A DNA stretch of 51,726 bases, taken from Clostridia bacterium (GTDB taxonomy: Bacteria > Bacillota > Clostridia > Oscillospirales > Acutalibacteraceae). Below are positions 9,313 to 18,197 of this stretch, piece after piece. Location: NCBI GenBank assembly GCA_017623575.1, contig JAGAOS010000061.1:1-51726 (forward strand), in the 5' to 3' direction. The notes beneath the pieces are model-generated. The model was not told where the DNA came from, did not search any database, and saw only the letters and a list, made by a program, of their open reading frames with translations. Each line of letters starts with the position of its first letter. The stretch's first letter is position 1. The translations under genes were made by a program, and so were the position numbers.

Positions 9313-9360
9313 AAATCTGCAATAAAAGGATAGAAAAGTCCTTTCGTTGCAGATTTTTAT
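9313..9360 (+). terminator. Terminator after the GH78 gene (repeat copy 2)
   Basis: Arms 9313-9330 and 9339-9356 pair with two mismatches, followed by TTTTT. The left arm and the flank before it share about 24 identical bases with the terminator at 5161. Confidence 0.7.
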
Positions 9361-9420
9361 GTTTATAAATATATTAGACAGATAAATTATAGTTTAGTGG
9401 TGAGTAGCGGCTTTCTTTTA

Positions 9421-9485
9421 GCCGTCCCCGGACGGGGAAGGTGGATTTTGTGCGGCGAATAGCCGTGCAAAAGACGGAAGGGGAG
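9421..9485 (-). repeat. GC-rich palindromic repeat, inverted variant copy (A')
   Basis: This reverse-orientation copy of the 54-bp family keeps both outer parts (GCCGTCCCCGGACGGGGAAG at 9421-9440 and GACGGAAGGGGAGA near 9473-9485). The CCGCC/GGCGG hairpin in the middle is replaced by a different one (TTTTG-x-CGGC ... GCCG-x-CAAAA). Together with the copy at 9533 it forms a large inverted repeat. Confidence 0.65.
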
Positions 9486-9532
9486 AAAAACCGTCACTAA
9501 CCGCTTTATTAAGGGCTTTCTGCTGTGAAAAA

Positions 9533-9586
9533 TCTCCCCTTCCACCGCCGTTCGGCGGTCCCCCTTCCCCGTCCGGGGACGGCCTC
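9533..9586 (+). repeat. GC-rich palindromic repeat, copy A
   Basis: About 54 bp made of TCTCCCCTTCCA, a hairpin CCGCC-GTTC-GGCGG, the run TCCCCCTTCCCC and a second hairpin CCCCG-TC-CGGGG, ending GACGGCCTC. Other copies start at 28342, 33195 and 36931. It lies about 60 bp beyond the 3' end of mnmA. Bases 9361-9420 and 9587-9642 show nothing else recognisable. Confidence 0.85.
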
Positions 9587-9642
9587 CTAAACCGCAAATT
9601 TGTACGTTCAAACAATAATTTATCAGGCATCGGGTTTTAGCC

Positions 9643-10695
9643 TTATTCTTTTTCTATCTCTCCACCGCAGATTACGGTATCGCCATCATAAAAAACGGCG
9701 GCTTGACCGTGGGTTGGGGCTCTTTGTGGTTCGTTAAACTCGGCAAGCAGAGTTGTTTCATCCAAGGGAATAATTCGGCATGGCTGTTCGGTATGTCGGT
9801 AACGGAGCTTGCCCTTGCAGTTAATAGGTGCTGTAAGACCATTTATACCCATAAAATTAACATTTTTAACAAGAACTCTCTTTTTAAAAAGCGCATCCTC
9901 GTCGCCTAAAATCACCTTGTTTTCGGCGGGAATTTTATCCAGCACAAAAATGGGTCTGCCAAAGCCCATTCCCAGCCCCTTACGCTGGCCAATGGTATAA
10001 CGAATCATACCCTTGTGCCTGCCTATTACCTTACCGTTTACATCTACATAATCACCATCGGGAAAGGTAATATTAAGCCAATTTGATATAAATTCTGTAT
10101 AATCGCCGTCGGGCACAAAGCATATATCCTGACTATCTGACTTATGGGCGGTTATAAGACCGTTTTGCTCCGCCATTTCCCTGACTTCAGCCTTAGTAAA
10201 CTCACCTAATGGCATAATGGTGTGGGCAAGCTGATGCTGAGTTAAACCGTAAAGCACATAGGATTGGTCCTTAGCCTTATCCTTTGGTTTTACAACAACA
10301 AAGCGGTCGCCCTGCTTTTTAATTGCGGCATAGTGCCCCGTTGCAATTTTTTGGTAGCCCATATTAATTGCCGCGTTCAGCATTTCGCCAAATTTTATAT
10401 GCTTATTACATTCAATACAAGGGTTAGGGGTGTTGCCCGCCCTATATTCAGCAATAAATTTATCAATTACTGCCCTTTCAAACTGATTTTTAAAATCTAA
10501 TACAAAGTGACTTATACCAAGCTTCTCACATACTGCGGCGGCATCGTCTGCATCCCTCGATGAACCGCATTTTTCACCCTCCCAAAGGCGAAGTGTGACG
10601 CCTGCGGTGTTATATCCTGCATTTAAAAGCAACAAGGCGGCGGCAGAGCTATCCACTCCCCCGCTCATACCTACAAGCACCTTTTCGGAAGTCAT
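9643..10695 (-). CDS. mnmA: tRNA-uridine 2-sulfurtransferase MnmA
   Basis: A 350-residue enzyme that thiolates U34 of Glu, Gln and Lys tRNAs. The PP-loop ATP site is MSGGVDSS (residues 10-17). The catalytic pair is C93 (NPCIECN) and C192 (SQDICFV), and the TGHYA segment near 119 is family-typical. Length is slightly short of the 355-375 norm but both domains are complete. It sits 38 bp downstream of uxaC, so it may receive read-through transcription despite the unrelated function. Confidence 0.96.
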   Translation of the reverse strand: MTSEKVLVGMSGGVDSSAAALLLLNAGYNTAGVTLRLWEGEKCGSSRDADDAAAVCEKLGISHFVLDFKNQFERAVIDKFIAEYRAGNTPNPCIECNKHIKFGEMLNAAINMGYQKIATGHYAAIKKQGDRFVVVKPKDKAKDQSYVLYGLTQHQLAHTIMPLGEFTKAEVREMAEQNGLITAHKSDSQDICFVPDGDYTEFISNWLNITFPDGDYVDVNGKVIGRHKGMIRYTIGQRKGLGMGFGRPIFVLDKIPAENKVILGDEDALFKKRVLVKNVNFMGINGLTAPINCKGKLRYRHTEQPCRIIPLDETTLLAEFNEPQRAPTHGQAAVFYDGDTVICGGEIEKE

Positions 10696-10733
10696 AATTC
10701 TGTCACCACCCTTAATTTATTGTTTCAGATTTT

Positions 10734-12137
10734 TTAGTTTTTATCCCAACCAAAGTAGGTGCGCGCGTTGTTGCAGCATATATCCTCAACAATCGCCTTA
10801 AGGCGGGGCATATCTGCAGGATATTCACCGTTTTCTACAAGGTCACCTATATAGTTGCAGAGAATTCTGCGGAAATATTCGTGACGGGTATAAGAAAGGA
10901 AGCTACGGCTATCGGTAAGCATACCAATAAAGCAACCAAGCACAGAAAGGTCAGAGAATGCTTTAAGCTGAGCCTCCATACCTGCCTTGGTATCATTAAA
11001 CCACCAAGCGGCACCCTGCTGAACTCTACCCTTAATGCCCTCTGCCTGAAATGCACCGCAGATGGTTTCAACAGAAGTGTTGTGAGAGGGGTCAATGGGG
11101 AATATTACCGTTCTGGGAAGGGTATCGGATGAGATGAGTAAATCTAAAAGATAGGCAAGATTTGCGGCATCCAGATGCTGGTCTACTGCATCATAGCCGG
11201 TATCGGGACCAAGACGCTTGAACATAGCCGAATTGGTGTTACGGATAACGCCGTAATGCAGCTCCATAACCCACTCACGCTTTGCATATTCGGCGGCACA
11301 GCAGGCAATAAGTGCGGTTTTGTAGCCGTCGATTTCATCGGCGGTAAGAGCTTCGCCCTTCATAGCCTTTTTAAAGGCTATATCAAGTGCGGCATCATCC
11401 AAAACCTTAAAGGGAACATAATCCAAGCCGTGGTCGGCGGCGCGACAACCGTTTTCAGCAAAGTATTCAATTCTGCTTACGATTGCGGCCTTAACATCGG
11501 CAAAGGATTCAATTTTTTTGCCCCAAACCTCTGCAAGAGAGTTTATGTAATCGGCAAAAATGGGTTTATCAATATTAACAGCCTTATCAGGACGGAATGC
11601 AGGGTACACCTTGGTTTTAAAGGTTGAATCTGCCGCAATTTCCTTATGGTAGGGCAGGGTTTCTACAGGGTCATTGGTGGTACAGATGATTTCTACATTG
11701 GATTTTTCAATCATTTTGCGAACGGTAAGGGTTTTAAGCTGTTCATTGCACTCATTCCAGATTTTTTCGGCAGTATCCTCACTTAAGGTATCGGTAATGC
11801 CAAAGTAGCGCTGAAGCTCTAAATGAGCCCAATGGTAAAGGGGGCTACCAATCATTTTTGGGGCGGCAGTGCAGAATGCAAGCCACTTTTCCCAGTCAGA
11901 TGCATCACCTGTAATGCATCTTTCGGGGGTGCCGCAGATACGCATTGCGCGCCACTTGTAGTGGTCGCCGCCAAGCCATACCTGAGCTATGTTATCAAAC
12001 TTTCTATCCTCTGCTATTTCCTTAGCCTCAATATGGCAATGATAGTCAATAATGGGCATTTTTGCGGCGGCTTCGTGATAAAGCACCTTAGCAGTTTCGG
12101 TATTAAGAATAAAATCTTTGTCCATAAAAGGTTTCAT
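10734..12137 (-). CDS. uxaC: Glucuronate/galacturonate isomerase
   Basis: A 467-residue member of the amidohydrolase-like uronate isomerase family, converting D-glucuronate to D-fructuronate and D-galacturonate to D-tagaturonate. DYHCHIEAKEIAED near residue 31 is the conserved metal-binding start, and MLTDSRSFLSYTRHEYFRR near 410 is the C-terminal signature. The ATG at 12137 is preferred because GGAGG lies eight bases upstream; the ATG at 12152 overlaps that site. It has its own strong promoter, and no other uronate genes are in the window. Confidence 0.95.
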   Translation of the reverse strand: MKPFMDKDFILNTETAKVLYHEAAAKMPIIDYHCHIEAKEIAEDRKFDNIAQVWLGGDHYKWRAMRICGTPERCITGDASDWEKWLAFCTAAPKMIGSPLYHWAHLELQRYFGITDTLSEDTAEKIWNECNEQLKTLTVRKMIEKSNVEIICTTNDPVETLPYHKEIAADSTFKTKVYPAFRPDKAVNIDKPIFADYINSLAEVWGKKIESFADVKAAIVSRIEYFAENGCRAADHGLDYVPFKVLDDAALDIAFKKAMKGEALTADEIDGYKTALIACCAAEYAKREWVMELHYGVIRNTNSAMFKRLGPDTGYDAVDQHLDAANLAYLLDLLISSDTLPRTVIFPIDPSHNTSVETICGAFQAEGIKGRVQQGAAWWFNDTKAGMEAQLKAFSDLSVLGCFIGMLTDSRSFLSYTRHEYFRRILCNYIGDLVENGEYPADMPRLKAIVEDICCNNARTYFGWDKN

Positions 12138-12172
12138 AAAATTTTCCTCCATTAAAATTTTTCTACATATTT

Positions 12173-12201
12173 ATTTTAAGATTTTTACGGAAAAAAGTCA
12201 A
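12173..12201 (-). promoter_or_regulatory. sigma-A promoter of uxaC
   Basis: Minus strand -35 TTGACT (12201-12196), 17-bp spacer, -10 TAAAAT (12178-12173), about 36 bases upstream of the start codon. Confidence 0.7.
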
Positions 12202-12245
12202 TTGAATATAAGAATTAATTATATTGCAAAAAACACTATTTCTAT

Positions 12246-13025
12246 TTATTTTGGTCCTTTAAGATATACACCTTCAATGTTACGCATTTCTTCGGTATAT
12301 ACCCCGTTTTTATAGAGATTTAAATTAGGGAGTATTCGCATACCCTTGCCGCCCCCAAGTCTGCCCTCAACAAGCACAAGCCAAGGCTCGTCACCCTCAC
12401 TGCGGCAGACAAGGCGAAGCCTTTTGGGTTCCAGCTTGTGTTCGGTCATTAACGAAATTATTTCGCCAAGCCTTTCGGGGCGTTGACAAATCACAAACCT
12501 ACCGCCGAATTTTAAAAGTCCTGCGGCGGCAGAAATAACATCCCTTAAATCACAGGCAGTTTCGTGTCTTGCTTTTTTATCGGCATCACTTTCGCTTATG
12601 ATTCCCGCACCCGCCGCCTTATAGGGCGGATTGCAGGTAACCAAGGTATAATCCCCTTTTTTAAGGTGAACAAAGGGTTCTTTTATATCCCCCTCAAAAA
12701 AATCGAGAGAAGCTTCAAAATTGTTTTTTATGCGGGATGCATTTGCAAGGGCAACACCCTCAGAAGATATTTCAAGTCCCGCCGCATATTTTAATGCTTT
12801 ATCCCGCATCCAAAGCAAGGGGATTATTCCGCACCCCGTACCCATATCCACTGCTCTGTCACTTTTTTTAGGGTTAGCAAAGTGGCTGAGAAGTACGGCA
12901 TCTGTACCGAAGGTGTGGTTTTTGGAAACAAAAATTTCCACACCTTCGCCAAGAGGCTGTAACGAAATATTTTCGCCAAAATCTCCCGCGAGCAATTTTT
13001 CGGTTTTAACTATGCTCTGCGCCAT
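12246..13025 (-). CDS. tRNA1(Val) adenine-37 N6-methyltransferase (TrmN6/YfiC-like)
   Basis: A 259-residue class I SAM-dependent methyltransferase. The SAM loop is VDMGTGCGIIPLL near residue 59, and the N6-adenine motif NPPY near residue 131 marks a base amino-methyltransferase. The N-terminal FGTDAVLLSHFA segment is typical of the YfiC group. The gene overlaps the 3' end of cysS by 16 bp, so it is translated from the cys T-box operon. Assignment to the exact tRNA position is by family only. Confidence 0.85.
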   Translation of the reverse strand: MAQSIVKTEKLLAGDFGENISLQPLGEGVEIFVSKNHTFGTDAVLLSHFANPKKSDRAVDMGTGCGIIPLLWMRDKALKYAAGLEISSEGVALANASRIKNNFEASLDFFEGDIKEPFVHLKKGDYTLVTCNPPYKAAGAGIISESDADKKARHETACDLRDVISAAAGLLKFGGRFVICQRPERLGEIISLMTEHKLEPKRLRLVCRSEGDEPWLVLVEGRLGGGKGMRILPNLNLYKNGVYTEEMRNIEGVYLKGPK

Positions 13026-14395
13026 TTTACACCTGCGGCAGAATCCTCTAAAATAATGCCCTTTGCTTTAAGCTCATCGCGAATACGGTCGGCAGTAGCA
13101 AAATCCTTATTTTTTCTGGCCTGAGTACGCTGTTCAATCAATGCCTCAATATCAGCATCTAACAACTCTTCCTCGCGAACATAAACTAAACCAAGCACCT
13201 CAGTAAGCTCATTAAATAAATCAAGAGCCGCCTGAATGGTATTTTTTGCGGGATTTTCGGCAAGCATTATGTTAATATCCTTAACAAGATTAAATATTGC
13301 TGCCAAAGCATCTGCGGTGTTTAAATCGTCATCCATAGCGGTGATAAATTCTGCCTTGCGAGTCTCTAAAAACGCGGGTGCCTCGCCACCATCGGCGGCA
13401 TTTTTTAAGGCAAAGTTCATATTATCAAGGCAGGTGTAAAGCCGTTCTAGTGCGTTTTTGGACTGATTTAAAATATCCACACTGTAGTTAATGGGACTGC
13501 GGTAGTGCGATGAAATCATAATGTAGCGAATAGGCTCATAGCCAAATTTTTCTGCCACCTCACGAACGGTAAAGAAGTTGCCCAGTGACTTGGACATTTT
13601 GCGGTTATCTACATTAATATAGCCGTTATGCATCCAGAAATTTGCAAAGGTGCAACCGTTGGCGCACTCCGACTGAGCAATCTCATTTTCGTGGTGGGGG
13701 AAGATTAAATCCTGACCGCCGCAGTGAATATCAATGGTTTTACCCAAATATCTGCCTGCCATTGCCGAACATTCTATATGCCAGCCGGGGCGACCCTTAC
13801 CAAAGGGAGATTCCCAATAGGGTTCACCCTCCTTTGCACCCTTCCAAAGACAGAAGTCCATAGGATTTTCCTTAAAATCAGCGGCATCTACACGCTCGCT
13901 GGCGCCTGCCAGAAGCTCCTCTAATGGCTGATGTGAAAGCTTACCGTATTCATTAAATTTGGTAGCACGGAAGTAAACATCCCCCTCTGCCTGATATGCA
14001 TATCCCTTTTCTACAAGTGCGGTTATAATTTCAATAATGGCATCAATATTCTCGGTTGCTTTGGGGTGGGTTGTAGCCTCACGAACATTAAGACCCTTGG
14101 CATCAATCCAAAATTCCTCAATATATCTCTTGGCCACCTCGGGAACGGTAATACCCTCCTCATTTGCCTTTTTTATAAGCTTATCATCAATATCGGTAAA
14201 ATTCTGAACAAAGTTTACCTTGTTACCGCGGTATTCCAAATAGCGGCGAAGAACATCAAAAACACAAAGGGGTCTTGCGTTACCAATGTGAATAAAGTTG
14301 TACACTGTAGGACCGCAGGCATAGATTTTGTACTCCTTGCCATCTACGGGGGTAAGCTTCTGCTTACTTCTTGTCATAGTATTATATATTTGCAT
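13010..14395 (-). CDS. cysS: Cysteinyl-tRNA synthetase
   Basis: A 461-residue class I synthetase charging tRNA-Cys. The HIGH motif is FIHIGNARP (near 32-40) and the KMSKS loop [10 protein letters not shown] (near 266). The zinc ligands include the Cys of YACGPTVYN and the [15 protein letters not shown] segment. The chosen ATG at 14395 has GGAGG eight bases upstream; the ATG at 14410 overlaps that site. The gene follows cysE by 74 bp and shares its T-box leader, coupling Cys synthesis and tRNA charging. Confidence 0.97.
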   Translation of the reverse strand: MQIYNTMTRSKQKLTPVDGKEYKIYACGPTVYNFIHIGNARPLCVFDVLRRYLEYRGNKVNFVQNFTDIDDKLIKKANEEGITVPEVAKRYIEEFWIDAKGLNVREATTHPKATENIDAIIEIITALVEKGYAYQAEGDVYFRATKFNEYGKLSHQPLEELLAGASERVDAADFKENPMDFCLWKGAKEGEPYWESPFGKGRPGWHIECSAMAGRYLGKTIDIHCGGQDLIFPHHENEIAQSECANGCTFANFWMHNGYINVDNRKMSKSLGNFFTVREVAEKFGYEPIRYIMISSHYRSPINYSVDILNQSKNALERLYTCLDNMNFALKNAADGGEAPAFLETRKAEFITAMDDDLNTADALAAIFNLVKDINIMLAENPAKNTIQAALDLFNELTEVLGLVYVREEELLDADIEALIEQRTQARKNKDFATADRIRDELKAKGIILEDSAAGVKWRRA

Positions 14396-14469
14396 TTTGT
14401 TTTCCTCCAAAACAATTTAAGTTTACAGTTTACGATTTGCCATAGGCAATGATAGTTGTATATTACAAG

Positions 14470-15156
14470 TTATTTATCACAGCTTGGGCATTTAATATCT
14501 AAGGGTGGTAGTTCTTTCAGCTTATCGGGTGCCACTTCATTAAGCGCCTTTTCAAGCTGACGGACTCTGCAATCAAGTCGGCAAAGCTGTTCTGCGACGG
14601 GGTCAGGAATATGCACCTGATCAAGAGGCAGTACCTTTGCTCCGTTACGGCGAACAATACGGGCGGGAACACCTGCGGCGGTGCAATCGGGCGGAACCTC
14701 CTCCAGCACTATTGCACCCGATGCAATTCGGGCATTATCACCCACCTTAAAGGGTCCAAGCACCTTTGCGCCCGAGCTTATCATAACATTATTACCAATG
14801 GTTGGATGTCGCTTTCCAACATCCTTACCCGTACCGCCAAGTGTAACACCTTGGTAGATAAGGCAATCATCACCGATTTCTGCCGTTTCACCAATAACAA
14901 CACCAACACCGTGGTCAATAACGAGTCTGCGACCTATGGTAGCGCCGGGGTGAATTTCAATACCTGTTTTTCTAACCGCCCTTTGGGAGATTGCGCGGGC
15001 AATAAACTTCATATTATGCTTATAGAACCAATGGGCTCTGCGGTGCATACGAATTGCCTTTACACCGGGGTATAAAAAGAATATTTCAAAGGGGTTACGG
15101 GCGGCGGGGTCGCGCTCCATAACGGCGGCAATATCTTCTTTTATTCGTTTAAACAT
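14470..15156 (-). CDS. cysE: Serine O-acetyltransferase
   Basis: A 228-residue protein that makes O-acetylserine from serine and acetyl-CoA, the first step of cysteine synthesis. The left-handed beta-helix carries hexapeptide repeats (IEIHPGATIG, VVIGETAEIG, IYQGVTLGGTG) with the catalytic DHG near residue 92. The C-terminal extension ends in CRLDCRVRQLEKAL and CPSCDK; the Cys-rich tail is longer than in some short clostridial versions. The ATG at 15156 follows GAGGTGA; the GTG at 15165 is inside that site. Confidence 0.95.
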   Translation of the reverse strand: MFKRIKEDIAAVMERDPAARNPFEIFFLYPGVKAIRMHRRAHWFYKHNMKFIARAISQRAVRKTGIEIHPGATIGRRLVIDHGVGVVIGETAEIGDDCLIYQGVTLGGTGKDVGKRHPTIGNNVMISSGAKVLGPFKVGDNARIASGAIVLEEVPPDCTAAGVPARIVRRNGAKVLPLDQVHIPDPVAEQLCRLDCRVRQLEKALNEVAPDKLKELPPLDIKCPSCDK

Positions 15157-15274
15157 AAAAATCACCTCGAATTTAGGAAGTTTAATTAAAAAACTAAAAA
15201 GCTTAAATATCTTAAATATGATTATAACACCTCAAAAAGAGTTTACTGCTTGCATTTTGCCTGACATTCCCACT

Positions 15275-15592
15275 AAAAAAACAAAAGCCTCCTATAACGC
15301 GTGTGCGCTACAGGAGGCGGTAAAGCTTACCTCGGTTCCACTCCGATTTTACTTTTAATTTTTTGGATTTGGCAAAATTACAACGGTATAAATTTTCCAA
15401 AAACATTAAAAAGTCTTTTAAAGCCTTTAACGGGGCAATCCGCAGAAGAATACTAAGCGTGCAGCCGTTCCTCCACCGTGCTGATGGGTGCATTTCGTTA
15501 ATCATCATCCGACAGACCCTTTCAGTCTATGAGGTCTGCTCCCTGGCGGTGAATTGATAAACTACTTCTCCCACTAAGCGCATTTAAACTAT
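15275..15592 (-). ncRNA. T-box riboswitch, probable Cys specifier, upstream of cysE-cysS
   Basis: The minus-strand leader contains the T-box core GAGTGGAACCGAGG (complement of 15331-15344) and then a terminator hairpin (arms GCCTCCT and AGGAGGC, 15287-15318) with a T-rich tail at 15275-15286. The base after UGG in the core is A, which pairs with a U discriminator, as in tRNA-Cys. A UGC followed by A (GGCTGCACGC, near 15460) on the 3' side of the long stem I is the likely specifier. The leader is placed directly before cysE and cysS. Stem I boundaries were judged by eye. Confidence 0.88.
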
Positions 15593-15599
15593 TTATATT

Positions 15600-15628
15600 A
15601 TTATACCCAAAACACAGGCATTTGTCTA
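15600..15628 (-). promoter_or_regulatory. sigma-A promoter of the cys T-box transcript
   Basis: Minus strand -35 TAGACA (15628-15623), 17-bp spacer, -10 TATAAT (15605-15600), just downstream of the pgsA stop codon. Confidence 0.7.
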
Positions 15629-15631
15629 CAC

Positions 15632-16204
15632 TTATTTTTTAGGGTCAATAAAATCCTTATTCTGAACAACATATATTACGCCTGAAATTACCGTTAAAAC
15701 AGCAGAAATCCAAAGCATAATATTAGTAATAACATCTATTACGCAAAATACGGTTGAATTATTAAAAAATGATTCAATATACCTTCCGCCAATAGCAACA
15801 ATAATAGCAAGCATCTGGCTAACTGTTTTAGCCTTGCCCCAGATATTTGCGGCGATTACATTGCCCTTGCCCGCCGAAACAAGGCGAAGAGATGTAATTA
15901 AAAATTCCCTGATAAGCACTATAAAGGTTATCCAGGTTATGCCGTAACCAATACCCAAATGAATAAAGCCCAAAAATGCAGATGTTGTGAGCATTTTATC
16001 GGCAAGGGGGTCTAAAAATTTACCGAAATCTGTAACAAGACCGCATTTTCTTGCCATATTTCCGTCAATATAATCGGTAATGCTTGCAACGCAAAAAATG
16101 ATTAAAGCCACAAGATAGTGATGCGGAAAATCAATTAAAAAGGTAGCAAGAAAAACAGGTGTCATTATAAGACGGGCAATAGTTAGTTTATTTGGTAAAT
16201 TCAT
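15632..16204 (-). CDS. pgsA: CDP-diacylglycerol-glycerol-3-phosphate 3-phosphatidyltransferase
   Basis: A 190-residue membrane enzyme making phosphatidylglycerol phosphate. The CDP-alcohol phosphatidyltransferase motif D-G-x2-A-R-x8-G-x3-D-x3-D is present as DGNMARKCGLVTDFGKFLD (near residues 47-65). Several hydrophobic helices follow. Its ATG overlaps the rimO stop by one base (TAATG), with GGAGG inside the end of rimO, so the two are translationally coupled. Order recA-recX-rimO-pgsA. Confidence 0.95.
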   Translation of the reverse strand: MNLPNKLTIARLIMTPVFLATFLIDFPHHYLVALIIFCVASITDYIDGNMARKCGLVTDFGKFLDPLADKMLTTSAFLGFIHLGIGYGITWITFIVLIREFLITSLRLVSAGKGNVIAANIWGKAKTVSQMLAIIVAIGGRYIESFFNNSTVFCVIDVITNIMLWISAVLTVISGVIYVVQNKDFIDPKK

Positions 16205-17538
16205 TATTCCACAACCTCCAATTCACCTAAAAGGTCATATTCAATAACATCATTAATTAAAACCTTAACAAACGAGCCTACTTCAAGGCTTCTATCGGAC
16301 ATAAAGAAAACCTTACCGTCAATATCGGGAGCATCGGCGGCGCTTCTGCCGTAAAAGCATTTAATATATGAGTCATAGCCCTCAACCAGAACCTCTACCC
16401 TACTGCCGATTTTTTGTTGATTCTTCTCCTCGGCAATAAGCATCTGGTCGTTCATAATATTTTCGCTTCTGTCCTGCCTTAGCTGAGGGTCAACTTGGTC
16501 GGGAAATTCGGCGGCGGGGGTATCCTCCTCTGCCGAATAGGCAAAGCAACCAAGCCTATCAAAGCGCACCCTGTTTACAAACTCGGCAAGAAGGGTAAAA
16601 TCCTCCTCACTCTCACCCGGAAATCCGGTGATAAGAGAGGTGCGAAGGGTGATTTGGGGGATTTTTTCTCTTATTTTATTAATCAGCGCCTCTATTTCAG
16701 CAGAAGTTCCGCGGCGATTCATTCTTTTTAAGATTTTATCACTTGCGTGCTGAATTGGAATATCCAAATACGGCACAAGCTTGGGTTCGCTTGCAATAAG
16801 CTCTAACAGCTCATCGGTAATTTTATCGGGATATGTATAAAGGGTGCGAATCCAGTGCAGACCCTCAATTTTAACAAGCTCCTTTAAAAGCTCGGTAAGG
16901 GCGGGCTTTCCATAAATATCAACACCGTAATTTGTGGTGTCCTGAGCCACTACAATAAGCTCTTTAACGCCGCCTTCGGCAAGCTTTTTTGCCTCATTAA
17001 CGCAATCCTCAATGGGCAGACTGCGGAAATTACCCCTTATATCGGGAATTGCACAGTATGAGCAACGATTGTTACAGCCCTCTGCAACCTTTAAATAGGC
17101 GGTATAAAAGGGAGTGGTTAAAACACGCTCACCTGTTAATGGCAGACATAATTTATCGGCAGGATAAAGCTCCTTTTTGCCGTTTAAGGTTTCATTTACA
17201 ATATCTACAATATTTTTATTGGCACCTATGGTAACAACTGCATCCACCTCAGGAATTTCGCTGAGAATCTGCTCCTTGTAGCGCTCGGCAAGGCAACCGG
17301 TAACAATAAGAGCCTTTAAGGCACCGCTTTCCTTATAGGCGGCAACCTCAATAATATTTTCAATTGCTTCGGTTTTTGCAGACTCAATAAATCCGCAGGT
17401 ATTTACAATAATAACCTCAGCCTTTTCCTCTTCATTTGTTATTTCAAAATCGGCGGCCTTAAGGTCTGCCAGCATACGCTCGGCATCTACCTGATTTTTT
17501 GGACATCCAAGCGACACCATACCTATTTTTTGCGACAT
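16204..17538 (-). CDS. rimO: Ribosomal protein S12 methylthiotransferase RimO
   Basis: A 444-residue radical SAM enzyme that methylthiolates Asp of ribosomal protein S12. The N-terminal UPF0004 domain has three cluster cysteines (C12 in LGCPKNQVD, C48, C82), and the radical SAM domain has CNNRCSYC (C155, C159, C162). A C-terminal TRAM domain closes the protein. The LGCPKN start and IRTLYTYP segment point to RimO rather than MiaB or MtaB. It overlaps recX at its start and pgsA at its end by one base each. Confidence 0.95.
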   Translation of the reverse strand: MSQKIGMVSLGCPKNQVDAERMLADLKAADFEITNEEEKAEVIIVNTCGFIESAKTEAIENIIEVAAYKESGALKALIVTGCLAERYKEQILSEIPEVDAVVTIGANKNIVDIVNETLNGKKELYPADKLCLPLTGERVLTTPFYTAYLKVAEGCNNRCSYCAIPDIRGNFRSLPIEDCVNEAKKLAEGGVKELIVVAQDTTNYGVDIYGKPALTELLKELVKIEGLHWIRTLYTYPDKITDELLELIASEPKLVPYLDIPIQHASDKILKRMNRRGTSAEIEALINKIREKIPQITLRTSLITGFPGESEEDFTLLAEFVNRVRFDRLGCFAYSAEEDTPAAEFPDQVDPQLRQDRSENIMNDQMLIAEEKNQQKIGSRVEVLVEGYDSYIKCFYGRSAADAPDIDGKVFFMSDRSLEVGSFVKVLINDVIEYDLLGELEVVE

Positions 17539-18197
17539 TAATAAATCTCCTCATTAACCCCTGACAGGAGTTCTATTGCTTTTTTTATATCCGAATAGGA
17601 AAAACCGCGGCGCATAAGCGCGGCAAAGGTTTTTTTGCGGTTTTCCTCGGTAGAAATTTTATTTATGTATTTTGATTTTATAAGCTGAAGGGCGCGTTCA
17701 AAATCGGTTTCAAAAAGATTTTCCTCACCTAAAACAGAATTGGAAATTTCCTTTGAGATGCCGCTTTTTACCAGCTTTTCGGCAATGCCCCGCCTTGACA
17801 TATTTTTAGCCTTACAGCTTGAAACCAAGGCGGCGGCAAAGCGATTATCGTTTACATAGCCGCGGCTTACCATCTGCGAAACTGCAAAGGCAGCCGCCCT
17901 TTCGGTGTAGGTTTTTGTAAGCTTTAAATACAGCCCTTTTTCAGAGTAATCCTGACCCGACAAAAGCCATATTGCCCGCTCCTTTGCCCTATAACACTCA
18001 CTTACATAAACAAGCTGTAAAACATCATCATTTGACAGTACAGCACCCTCGGCAATACTGCATCGGGCGGCTATTGTCTTATCAATAAGCAGTTTTTCGC
18101 CCTCATATTCGGCGCCCGCAAGCTCTTTTGGGGGTGGGGGCTGAAAAGTTACCGCTACCCTGCTTTTGCGCCTTGGGGCTATGTTTACAACTGTCAT
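17538..18197 (-). CDS. recX: Regulatory protein RecX
   Basis: A 219-residue protein built from helical RecX repeats (for example FAVSQMVSRGYVNDNRFAAA and AEKLVKSGISKE). RecX inhibits RecA filament growth. The start overlaps the recA stop by one base, the classical recA-recX coupling. The first 40 residues are proline- and lysine-rich and vary widely in this family. No frame disruption is seen. Confidence 0.9.
   Translation of the reverse strand: MTVVNIAPRRKSRVAVTFQPPPPKELAGAEYEGEKLLIDKTIAARCSIAEGAVLSNDDVLQLVYVSECYRAKERAIWLLSGQDYSEKGLYLKLTKTYTERAAAFAVSQMVSRGYVNDNRFAAALVSSCKAKNMSRRGIAEKLVKSGISKEISNSVLGEENLFETDFERALQLIKSKYINKISTEENRKKTFAALMRRGFSYSDIKKAIELLSGVNEEIY

Noticed and set aside
11175-11627. 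Plus-strand frame of 150 codons inside uxaC
   Set aside because: Antisense to a well-conserved gene with no family resemblance.
14611-15075. Plus-strand frame of 154 codons opposite cysE
   Set aside because: Mirror of the hexapeptide-repeat gene; no start site or recognisable domain.
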